A stretch of DNA of 56,745 nt, taken from Erythrobacter sp. CCH5-A1 (lineage in GTDB: Bacteria > Pseudomonadota > Alphaproteobacteria > Sphingomonadales > Sphingomonadaceae). The notes under the pieces are model-generated. The model made no database searches, had not been told where the DNA came from, and was given only the letters and a program-made list of their open reading frames with translations. The stretch is from contig NZ_LSKQ01000140.1 in NCBI RefSeq assembly GCF_001557115.1, forward strand, positions 1 through 56,745, read 5' to 3'. The position numbers and the translations under genes were made by a program. Below, in pieces: positions 1 to 6,716 of the stretch (positions within the stretch are counted from its first letter, which is position 1; each line of letters begins with the position of its first letter).

Positions 1-127
1 GGGCAGGGGTGGGCGTGGCAGGGGTCTGCGCTCGGCTGTCTTGCGCCGCAAGACCTCCCGCTGCTGCCGCGATCAGCACGGCAGCAAGAGGCAGACAGGC
101 GGTTCGGCGGATGGAGGGCGCGGCCAT
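1..127 (-). CDS. N-terminal fragment of a secreted protein (runs off the window edge)
   Basis: Reading the minus strand from an ATG at 125-127 gives 42 open codons to the window edge. The product starts with a basic stretch (SIRR) and a long Ala/Leu/Gly hydrophobic core ending near GGLAAQD, which is a typical cleavable signal peptide. It then enters a Thr/Pro/Ala-rich linker (TPATPTPA). A GGCGAG ribosome-binding site lies just upstream. It follows the 107-aa membrane gene by 32 bases on the same strand, so the two may be co-transcribed. The rest of the protein is outside the window, so no function can be given. Confidence 0.6.
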   Translation of the reverse strand, partial: MAAPSIRRTACLPLAAVLIAAAAGGLAAQDSRAQTPATPTPA

Positions 128-159
128 TCTCGCCAAACGGCCCGTGCGCGGCGGTGTTC

Positions 160-483
160 CTATTGCTGGCGCTGCCGCTTGCGTTCAGCCATCTCGCGGT
201 CGCGCTTGAGGGTGACGACGTCAACGATTTTCGCGCGCGGTATCATCCACCACAGACCGGCGATGAGCCACGCGAGAACCCCCGCACAGAAAAGAAAGAC
301 ACCGAAATAGAAATCGGCGCCTGCCGGTTTCGCTTCGACATGGCGAGCGAACCACACCACCAGCGGTCCAAGAACCGCCAGCCCAACGGCGAACTGCGAC
401 CATCCCGCTATGCCCCGCGGCACGATGGTGAAACTGCCCGATCCACGCCGGTACATGACAAAGGGCTTTTCCTTGTCACGCAT
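160..483 (-). CDS. Small two-pass membrane protein, unknown function
   Basis: The product is 107 aa. I chose the ATG at 483 over the longer reading from 552 because an AGGA ribosome-binding site sits just upstream of it. Two hydrophobic segments are visible at about residues 26-46 and 57-80 (the second ends GLWWMIP). A short basic/acidic C-terminal tail follows (KRDREMAERKRQRQQ), probably cytoplasmic. I do not recognise the family. It lies downstream of the RHH and SPFH genes on the same strand, but a 122-base gap separates it from them, so it may have its own promoter. Confidence 0.7.
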   Translation of the reverse strand: MRDKEKPFVMYRRGSGSFTIVPRGIAGWSQFAVGLAVLGPLVVWFARHVEAKPAGADFYFGVFLFCAGVLAWLIAGLWWMIPRAKIVDVVTLKRDREMAERKRQRQQ

Positions 484-605
484 CTCTTTGTCCTGCGACC
501 ATGCCTCTTGATTGACACTACCGTTACAGAATCTTGCGCTGTTAAGCAACAAGGGCAGGGCGCGAGGGCGTGCGCAACTTGCGAAATATAAAAGGTTTTC
601 CTTCG

Positions 606-818
606 CTACGTAGTTTCCCCAGGGGCGGAGGCCGAGGGCGGGCGCCCACGCCGCGCAGGCTGGGCGCGGGCCACCTTGATCCCGCGCCGTGCCAGCGCCT
701 CGCGCAGCAGCACCTCGATCTCGGCGTTCACGCTGCGCAGCTCGGCATCGGCGAGCCGCTGGACCGCATCGTGAAGCGCCGGATCGAGGCGCAGGGGAAA
801 GGCTTTCTTCTCGGCCAT
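606..818 (-). CDS. Arc-type ribbon-helix-helix DNA-binding protein
   Basis: A 70-aa protein whose first 46 residues match the Arc ribbon-helix-helix fold. There is a short beta strand (FPLRLD), a first helix (ALHDAVQRLADAE), and the Arc-like turn RSVNAEIEVLLREAL. The C-terminal tail is basic and Pro-rich. The start at 818 is chosen because the fold begins there. It sits 7 bases after the SPFH gene stop on the same strand, so the two are almost certainly co-transcribed. Proteins of this kind are often annotated as HicB-like or Arc-like antitoxins, but no toxin is adjacent; the partner is the SPFH protein. It is a candidate for binding the palindrome at 1749-1778. Confidence 0.85.
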   Translation of the reverse strand: MAEKKAFPLRLDPALHDAVQRLADAELRSVNAEIEVLLREALARRGIKVARAQPARRGRPPSASAPGETT

Positions 819-825
819 GACCCGG

Positions 826-1731
826 TCAGTAGAGCGACCCTGCATTGACCACCGGCGTGGTGTCGCGTTCGGAGCACAGCACCACCATCAGGTTCGAGAC
901 CATCGCCGCCTTGCGCTCGTCATCGAGCTGGACGACATCCTTCTCCGAAAGCTGGGTGAGCGCCAGCTCGACCATCGTCACCGCGCCCTCGACCAGCTTG
1001 GCGCGCGCGGCGATCACCGCTTCGGCCTGCTGGCGGCGCAGCATCGCGCCGGCGATCTCGGGAGCATAGGCGAGGTGGGTGAGCCCGCATTCATCGACCG
1101 TGATCCCGGCCACCTGGAGCCGCTCGATCAGCGCCATGCGCAGCTCGGCGCCGACTTCCTCGTGATTGCCGCGCAGCGTGATCTCGAGATGCTCGATATC
1201 GTCGTAAGGGTAGCGCGAGCCGATCGCGCGGACCGCCGCTTCCATCTGCGCGGTGACGAATTCGCGATAGTCGTCGACATCGAACAGCGCCTGCGCGGTG
1301 TCGGTGACGCGCCACACGACCTGAGCGGCCATCTCGATCGGGTTGCCGCGCGCGTCGTTGACCTTGATCTTCTCGCTGATGACATTGTTGGCGCGCACCG
1401 CGATCTTCTTGCGCGCGAGCCACGGCAGCACCCAGCGCAGGCCCTCGTTGCGGTCGGTGCCCTTGTAGGCGCCGAACAGCTGGATCGCGGCGGCCTCGTT
1501 GGGGTTGATCATGTAGAAGCCGGTCAGGCAGAACAGGCTGAAGAAGCCCGCCACGCCTGCGCCGATCAGGTACATGCCGTGCGGCGGGCCTTCACCGCCC
1601 ACTGCGGTGAGGAACAACCAAACGGCCACCGCGGCGAGTGCGAGGCTGAGCAGCAGCATCGCATAGCCGCTCTGGGTCGCGGCCGGATATTCGCGGCTGC
1701 GGTTCAAGGCGGGGGTATCAGCAGAGGACAT
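826..1731 (-). CDS. SPFH/Band 7 domain membrane protein
   Basis: A 301-aa protein with two N-terminal transmembrane segments (about residues 21-43 and 52-75). These are followed by an SPFH/Band 7 (stomatin/prohibitin-like) domain to about residue 270, with characteristic text such as [18 protein letters not shown] and the helical [19 protein letters not shown] region. SPFH proteins form membrane scaffolds or microdomains; the specific role of this subfamily is not established. The gene leads a two-gene unit with the RHH protein. Its start codon directly abuts one arm of a long inverted repeat, and a GGAG ribosome-binding site overlaps that arm. Confidence 0.92.
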   Translation of the reverse strand: MSSADTPALNRSREYPAATQSGYAMLLLSLALAAVAVWLFLTAVGGEGPPHGMYLIGAGVAGFFSLFCLTGFYMINPNEAAAIQLFGAYKGTDRNEGLRWVLPWLARKKIAVRANNVISEKIKVNDARGNPIEMAAQVVWRVTDTAQALFDVDDYREFVTAQMEAAVRAIGSRYPYDDIEHLEITLRGNHEEVGAELRMALIERLQVAGITVDECGLTHLAYAPEIAGAMLRRQQAEAVIAARAKLVEGAVTMVELALTQLSEKDVVQLDDERKAAMVSNLMVVLCSERDTTPVVNAGSLY

Positions 1732-1793
1732 GACGAATCTCCATTTCCCGATATAATTGTGATATCACTTTTATATCGTGGATCAGATTCGTC
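1732..1793. promoter_or_regulatory. Long nested inverted repeat upstream of the SPFH gene
   Basis: A 30-bp near-perfect palindrome occupies 1749-1778: arms CGATATAA/TTATATCG around a perfect GTGATATCAC core, with only two mismatched pairs. It is flanked by a perfect 9-bp inverted repeat, GACGAATCT at 1732-1740 and AGATTCGTC at 1785-1793. The whole is centred within about one base of the same point. It fills the space between the SPFH start codon and its probable promoter, so it could be an operator or, in the transcript, a hairpin covering the ribosome-binding site. Confidence 0.85.
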
Positions 1794-1795
1794 AA
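1768..1795 (-). promoter_or_regulatory. Candidate promoter for the SPFH-RHH unit
   Basis: On the minus strand, TTGACG (1790-1795) and TAAAAG (1768-1773) are separated by 16 bases. The -10 element lies inside the 30-bp palindrome, which is the usual layout for a repressor operator. The match is by eye and the -10 is weak. Confidence 0.45.
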
Positions 1796-1907
1796 GCCGA
1801 TTTCGTGCGCTCCCTCACCAGCGGGCCTTGCATCGCCGCTTGGCGCGCGGGGCGGTTTGGCTGTAGCACGTGCATCGGGCAGGCCTGGCGCGCGAAAGGG
1901 GGGTGCG

Positions 1908-3902
1908 ATGGATAGCGGCGACAACACGGCTCCGGGCACGCACCCGCTGCTGTTCGTCAGCTATTCGCGCAAGGATCTGGAGCGCGCGCGACCGGTGATC
2001 GACCTGCTCGAAGGATCCGGGTTCGAGGTGTGGTGGGACGGACGGCTGGAGGGCGGCGAGAACTATCTCCAGACCACCGAAGCCGCGCTCGAGAATGCCG
2101 CCTGCGTGGTGGTGCTGTGGTCGGCCACGTCGGTGGCCTCGCACTGGGTGCGCGACGAGGCCCAGCGCGGGCGCGAGCGCGGATGCCTGGTGCCGCTGAC
2201 CATCGACGGAACAATGGCACCGCTCGGTTTCCGCCAGTTCCAGCTGCTCGACATCAGCGGCTGGGATGGCCGCGCCGAGAGTGCCGAGGCAGCGCGCATA
2301 CTCGTGGCGGTGCGCGCGCGGCTGGGCGGCGAACCGGGCGCGCCGGCCATCCCAGCCGGACAGCCGCCGGCCCCGCTGCCTCCTGCGGCTCCCACGGCGC
2401 CGAGCCCCGCGCTCTCTCGCCGCACGCTGGTGCTGGGCGGGATCGGCCTTGCGGCGGTCGGGGGCGGGATCGGCGCGTGGCAAACCGGCCTGTTCGGCAG
2501 CCCCGCCTCGGCGGCGATCTCGATGGTGGTGCTCCCCTTCGCCAACGAAACGGGCGACCCGGACAAGAAGTTCTTCTCCGACGGCCTCGCGCGCGAGCTG
2601 CGCACCATCCTGTCGCGCAACCCGCGCCTCAAGGTCGCAGCGCCCACCTCCTCGAGCGCGATCGCGGGGGCGGACGATTTCGAGATCGGGCGCAAGCTCG
2701 GGGTCGGCAGCATCCTGCGCGGCAGCGTCCAGCGCGACACGGCGCGGGTGCGCGTGACCGCCGAACTGGTCGCGGTCGAGGGCGGCCTCGTGCGCTGGGC
2801 GGAAACCTATGACCGCGCGCTCGAGGATGTCTTCGCGGTGCAATCGGAAATCGCCGAGACGGTCGCCCTGTCGCTAGTCGCCGAGATCGCCACCAACCGC
2901 GAGGCGGCGCAGGCCGCTGCCGCACAGAAGGACATTGGCGGCACCCAGTCGGTCGCCGCCTACGAGGCCTTCCTGCGCGGCTTTGCGCTCTATGACCTCG
3001 GAGCAGGCGAAGAGACCGACCGCGCGGCGCTTGCACAATTCGACGCCGCGATCGCGCTCGATGCCAGGTATGCCGCCGCCCATGCGATGCGGGCGACGAT
3101 GCTGTCGGGCATTGCCAATGCGGCGACCGATCAGGCCGAGGTGCGCGCGCTCTATGACCAGGCGACCGGCGCTGCCGAGCAGGCCATCGCGCTCGAGCCC
3201 CGGCTGGCGCAGGGGCACATCGCGCTCGGCTTCGTCCTCAGCAACGGGCAGTTGAACCGCCGCGCCGCCTTGCCGCATTACCAGGCCGCCGAGAAGCTGG
3301 CCGCGGGCGATGCCGACGGCCTGCGGGCCGTTGCGACCTTCTATTCCTACGGGACCGGGCAGGCGGCCGAGCGCGAGCGGGCCCGGCAGATGATCGGCGA
3401 GGTGCTGGAGCGCGACCCGCTCAATGCCCGCGCTTTCCGCTCGGCCGGCAATATCGCGCTGTTCGGGCGCGATTATGCGGCGGTGATCGAGCACATGGAG
3501 CGGGCCCTCGCGCTCAATCCGAGCCTTGCGAGCGCGCAGTTCGCCATCGCCATCGCCCGGCTGATGCAAGGCGATGCGGCGGCCGCGCTGCTTGCCGCAA
3601 AGGTCGAGCGGGTGCCGATCTTCCAGCTGACGGCGCGCGCGATTGCGCACGCCCGGCTCGGCGATGCGGCGGCGGCCGATGCCGCGTTCGCCCGGCTAGT
3701 CGCCGATTACGGCGATGCCGGTCTCTACCAGCAGGCGCAGGTGCAGGCCCAGCGCGCCGCACCGCCGGTTGCGCTCGCGCTGCTCGAGAAGGCCTATGCC
3801 GCGCGCGATCCGGGATTGCTGTGGACCGGCAACGATCCCATGCTCGATCCGCTGCGCGCCGAGGCCCGGTTCAAGGATTTGCTTTCGCGGCTCGGGTCGT
3901 GA
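1908..3902 (+). CDS. TIR domain - transmembrane - TolB/FlgO-like - TPR protein
   Basis: A 664-aa product; the ATG at 1908 is preceded by GGGGGG and begins just before the TIR fold. The TIR domain (about 13-130) has FVSYSRKD and the W-x3-E arrangement W80/E84, the position of the catalytic Glu in NAD-cleaving TIRs. A single membrane helix spans about 172-196, with basic residues on its N side (SRR), suggesting a cytoplasmic TIR. A TolB/FlgO-like segment follows from about 202 (VVLPFANETGD...FSDGL), as in many alphaproteobacterial adenylate-cyclase-like regulators. The rest is TPR-type helical repeats. NAD hydrolysis is plausible but not shown. A small lipoprotein follows on the same strand. 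Confidence 0.88.
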   Translation: MDSGDNTAPGTHPLLFVSYSRKDLERARPVIDLLEGSGFEVWWDGRLEGGENYLQTTEAALENAACVVVLWSATSVASHWVRDEAQRGRERGCLVPLTIDGTMAPLGFRQFQLLDISGWDGRAESAEAARILVAVRARLGGEPGAPAIPAGQPPAPLPPAAPTAPSPALSRRTLVLGGIGLAAVGGGIGAWQTGLFGSPASAAISMVVLPFANETGDPDKKFFSDGLARELRTILSRNPRLKVAAPTSSSAIAGADDFEIGRKLGVGSILRGSVQRDTARVRVTAELVAVEGGLVRWAETYDRALEDVFAVQSEIAETVALSLVAEIATNREAAQAAAAQKDIGGTQSVAAYEAFLRGFALYDLGAGEETDRAALAQFDAAIALDARYAAAHAMRATMLSGIANAATDQAEVRALYDQATGAAEQAIALEPRLAQGHIALGFVLSNGQLNRRAALPHYQAAEKLAAGDADGLRAVATFYSYGTGQAAERERARQMIGEVLERDPLNARAFRSAGNIALFGRDYAAVIEHMERALALNPSLASAQFAIAIARLMQGDAAAALLAAKVERVPIFQLTARAIAHARLGDAAAADAAFARLVADYGDAGLYQQAQVQAQRAAPPVALALLEKAYAARDPGLLWTGNDPMLDPLRAEARFKDLLSRLGS

Positions 3903-3950
3903 TAGCAAATCTTCGCCCGGAACAGGGGGCTTGATGAGGGGAAAAGCGAA

Positions 3951-4193
3951 ATGAAGAAGATCATGACGTTCGCGGTTGCCGCCGGGGCGGCGCTGGCGCT
4001 GTCGGCCTGCGGTGGCCAGAAGGAAGAGGCCCCCGCGGCCGAGCCGACCGCCGAGGAAATGATGATGCCTGAAGTCACCGAGACCCCGGCCGCCGAAGCG
4101 ACCGACGAAGCGGCCGCTGCCGCCGAAGGTCAGGAAGGCACCGGCAACCCGATCGGTCCGGGCAAGTCCGCGCCGGGCGCGACGGCCGAATAA
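3951..4193 (+). CDS. Small Ala/Glu-rich lipoprotein
   Basis: An 80-aa product with a type II signal peptide: MKK, a hydrophobic core, then lipobox LSAC-GG with the lipidated Cys at about residue 20. The mature part is low-complexity and acidic (runs of Ala, Glu, Pro, and an EEMMMPEV stretch), ending in a Gly/Pro-rich tail. A GAGGGG ribosome-binding site precedes the start. It is probably exported and attached to a membrane, but no domain is recognisable. It lies 48 bases after the TIR gene and is followed by a clear terminator. Confidence 0.8.
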   Translation: MKKIMTFAVAAGAALALSACGGQKEEAPAAEPTAEEMMMPEVTETPAAEATDEAAAAAEGQEGTGNPIGPGKSAPGATAE

Positions 4194-4209
4194 CCTAGCG
4201 TGAATTGAA

Positions 4210-4259
4210 GCCCCGTGCGGGCGGGCGGCCTGAGGGCTGCCTTCCCGCGCGGGGCTTTT
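4210..4259 (+). terminator. Rho-independent terminator after the small lipoprotein gene
   Basis: A long GC-rich hairpin with arms GCCCCGTGCGGG and CCCGCGCGGGGC and an inner GGCGGCC/GGCTGCC pairing, followed by TTTT. It lies between convergent genes and could also stop transcription arriving from the protease gene. Confidence 0.85.
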
Positions 4260-4269
4260 CCTGTGGCGG

Positions 4270-6555
4270 TCACCGCGACCGGTTCGCCGCGGCGCCGGCC
4301 TTGAAGCCCGGCAGATTGTCCTCCAGCCACTGCTGCACCCGCGGGTGCCCGATGCGGATGTAACGGCTGGGAACTCCGGTCGTACTGCACTTCTCCCCGC
4401 TGCTCACCACGCCGATCAGGGTCGGCACGCCGCGCTGGTCCTCGTAGGTGACGAGCGGCCCGCCGCTGTCGCCGGTGCAGGCCTGTTCGCGGTTCGCGCC
4501 CATCGCACACAGCACCGAATCCCTGCGCCAGTCGCGATAGGCCGTGCGCGCGGTGCAGGCCGCGGCATCCTCCAGCTGCAGCTTGACCCCCTGGAGGACC
4601 TTGGCCGGGGTCGGATCACTGAGCGACTGGCGTCCCCAGCCGAAGGCGAAGACCGGCGCGGCCGGGCGGACCGGCCGCTGCTCCAGCGTGCGCGTATCGA
4701 CCGCGATGCGCCGCGCGCCGAAGGCGAAATCGCCCTTGGTGCCGCGCTTGGGATCGTATTGGACCAGCGCGACGTCGAACTGATACGTCGCGGGCGAGAA
4801 GTCCGGGTGCCGGATCACCCTGACGATCGGATAGGTGTTGCCTTCGTTCGCGGCGGGCTCGATCACGCCGAGGCGGATGCGGTAATCGTGTTCCTCGATC
4901 CTGAAGCCCTGATCGAAGGTGCAATGCGCGGCGGTCATGATCCAGCCGGTCGCGACCACCGATCCCCCGCACGCCTCCCGGATGCCGACCTGCTGGCGGC
5001 CCAGCACCGCCGGACGCCACAGCAGCGCCTGGAACGGGGCCAGCTCGACCCGGTTGACCGTGAACCCGCCGATCGAGCGCAGAACGGGTCGGCACAGGCG
5101 ATCCTCATAGGTGATGCCTTCCCAGATCACCGCATTGGAAGAGCATTGCCGCACCGGGGCGGCGCGCGCCGCGCTGGCGCGCTCCTCGGCGGCGAGACGC
5201 GCGGCTTCGGCGATCTCCTCGTCGGTCATGTCCGGCGGGGTCATGCCCACGGCGGGCGGGAGCGGGGCCGCGGGATGGTTCTGCCTGACGAGCCATTCGC
5301 ACGCGGCCTGCCGGTCCGCATCGCACAGGTCGACATAGAGACCGGCGGCGCGGCCCGTGTCCTGCGGGAGGACATAGCCTGTGGCCAACTGGTCGGCGAG
5401 CGTCTCGCACGAGGCCGCCTCGCCGGCCTTGCAGCCGCGCGCCAGCAGTCCATCGGCCCGCGCCGCGGCCACGCCGCGATCGGGCTCGCCGCGGCCGTAG
5501 AGGAAGACCTCGCCCGCCGGATGGCAGGCACCAGGCGTCCCCGCCTCGCAGGCGGTGGCCAGCAGCGCCGCGCCGCGCGCTTCGTCGCGCAAATCGGTAT
5601 TGCTGCGCGCAAGAATCAGGCCGAGACCGAGGCACCCGACCTGATCGCCGCTCCCGCAGCGCGCCGCGAGGGCGGGTTCATTACGGACATCCTCGGCGCT
5701 TGCGCAGGCGGATGCGTCGCGCCGGCATGCCTTCTCGAACCAGGCGAGGGCGGCGGGGCGTGCCGCAGCCCCTTGGCCGAGTGCCGCATTGCCGAGTCGG
5801 GTGCAGTCCTCGGAGCCGCCCGCCTCGCAGCCGAGCGCGGCGTATTCGCGGGCGCGCTGCCCGGCGTCACCCGTGGCTTGCTTCCTCCAATAGGTCTCAG
5901 CATTGTTGCACGAGGCAGGATCGCCCGCGCGGCACAGCCGGTCGAGCAGGGCGAGTGCTTCGCTGCGATCACGCGCACTGCGGGTCTCGGCCGTCAGCAG
6001 CCCGGCGAGCGCGCGGCAGGCCGGGGTGCCGCCGGTGTCGCATGCGGCGCGGTAGCGGGCCTCGAACGCCGCGGGTTCCGCGGGTGCGGCGCCCTCGCAC
6101 GCGGCGGCAAGTCCCAGCGTGCAGGCGCGTGCGAACAGCGCCGGCGCTTCGGCCCGGCGGGCGGAATCATTGTGGGTGCCGAGCAAGTCGCCCAGCACCG
6201 CGCAGCCCCTCGCATCGGACGCATTGCACGCCTTGCGCAGGATCACCTCGGCGACCGGGCGATTGCGCTCCACCCGCGCCTCGCCCCAGCGATAGGAGAC
6301 CGCAAGGTCGGTGCACGCGGCGATCACGCCGGTCTTGCACGCAGCCTCGGCGGAGGGCGGATCGTAGTCGGGTTCGGCCAGTGCCGCCCCGTAGCGGCCG
6401 ACGAACCGGGGGTAATCCGCCCTCCCGTCATCGCCGGGATAGGATTGCCGGAGGTCGGCCGGGGCAGCGTTGACCCCGTCCTGTGCGGCAAGCGGCAGAT
6501 CTGCCACCATCGCTGCGAGCATGACCGCGAGCCGGACCACCACCTTGCCGCGCAT
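4270..6555 (-). CDS. Secreted trypsin-like serine protease with cysteine-paired Sel1-like repeats
   Basis: A 761-aa product from ATG 6555, which has a GAGGGGGAG ribosome-binding site and a signal peptide ending near LPLAAQ. Residues about 60-470 contain roughly eleven Sel1-like helical repeats. Nearly every one carries a C-x7-C pair (for example CKTGVIAAC, CNASDARGC, CTLGLAAAC, CEAGTPGAC), like the disulfide-braced Hcp-type repeats. The C-terminal ~250 residues are a chymotrypsin-fold protease with His (TAAHC, about 541), Asp (FDVALV, about 593) and Ser (GDSGGP, about 697). All three triad residues are present, so activity is expected, in the periplasm or outside the cell. It is divergent from the SLOG-like gene. 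Confidence 0.9.
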   Translation of the reverse strand: MRGKVVVRLAVMLAAMVADLPLAAQDGVNAAPADLRQSYPGDDGRADYPRFVGRYGAALAEPDYDPPSAEAACKTGVIAACTDLAVSYRWGEARVERNRPVAEVILRKACNASDARGCAVLGDLLGTHNDSARRAEAPALFARACTLGLAAACEGAAPAEPAAFEARYRAACDTGGTPACRALAGLLTAETRSARDRSEALALLDRLCRAGDPASCNNAETYWRKQATGDAGQRAREYAALGCEAGGSEDCTRLGNAALGQGAAARPAALAWFEKACRRDASACASAEDVRNEPALAARCGSGDQVGCLGLGLILARSNTDLRDEARGAALLATACEAGTPGACHPAGEVFLYGRGEPDRGVAAARADGLLARGCKAGEAASCETLADQLATGYVLPQDTGRAAGLYVDLCDADRQAACEWLVRQNHPAAPLPPAVGMTPPDMTDEEIAEAARLAAEERASAARAAPVRQCSSNAVIWEGITYEDRLCRPVLRSIGGFTVNRVELAPFQALLWRPAVLGRQQVGIREACGGSVVATGWIMTAAHCTFDQGFRIEEHDYRIRLGVIEPAANEGNTYPIVRVIRHPDFSPATYQFDVALVQYDPKRGTKGDFAFGARRIAVDTRTLEQRPVRPAAPVFAFGWGRQSLSDPTPAKVLQGVKLQLEDAAACTARTAYRDWRRDSVLCAMGANREQACTGDSGGPLVTYEDQRGVPTLIGVVSSGEKCSTTGVPSRYIRIGHPRVQQWLEDNLPGFKAGAAANRSR

Positions 6556-6716
6556 CGTTCCGCTCTCCCCCTCGCGCAACCTCGTGTGATTTATGCGCTT
6601 CCCGCTGTCCCGCGTCAAACCGTCAGCGCCCTTGCGCTTCGCGCTTGTAAGCGGACGCGGGGTGCGATTAAGCACGGGAGGACGCCCCGGAGCTTTGCGG
6701 CGGGGCGAGGGGGAGC

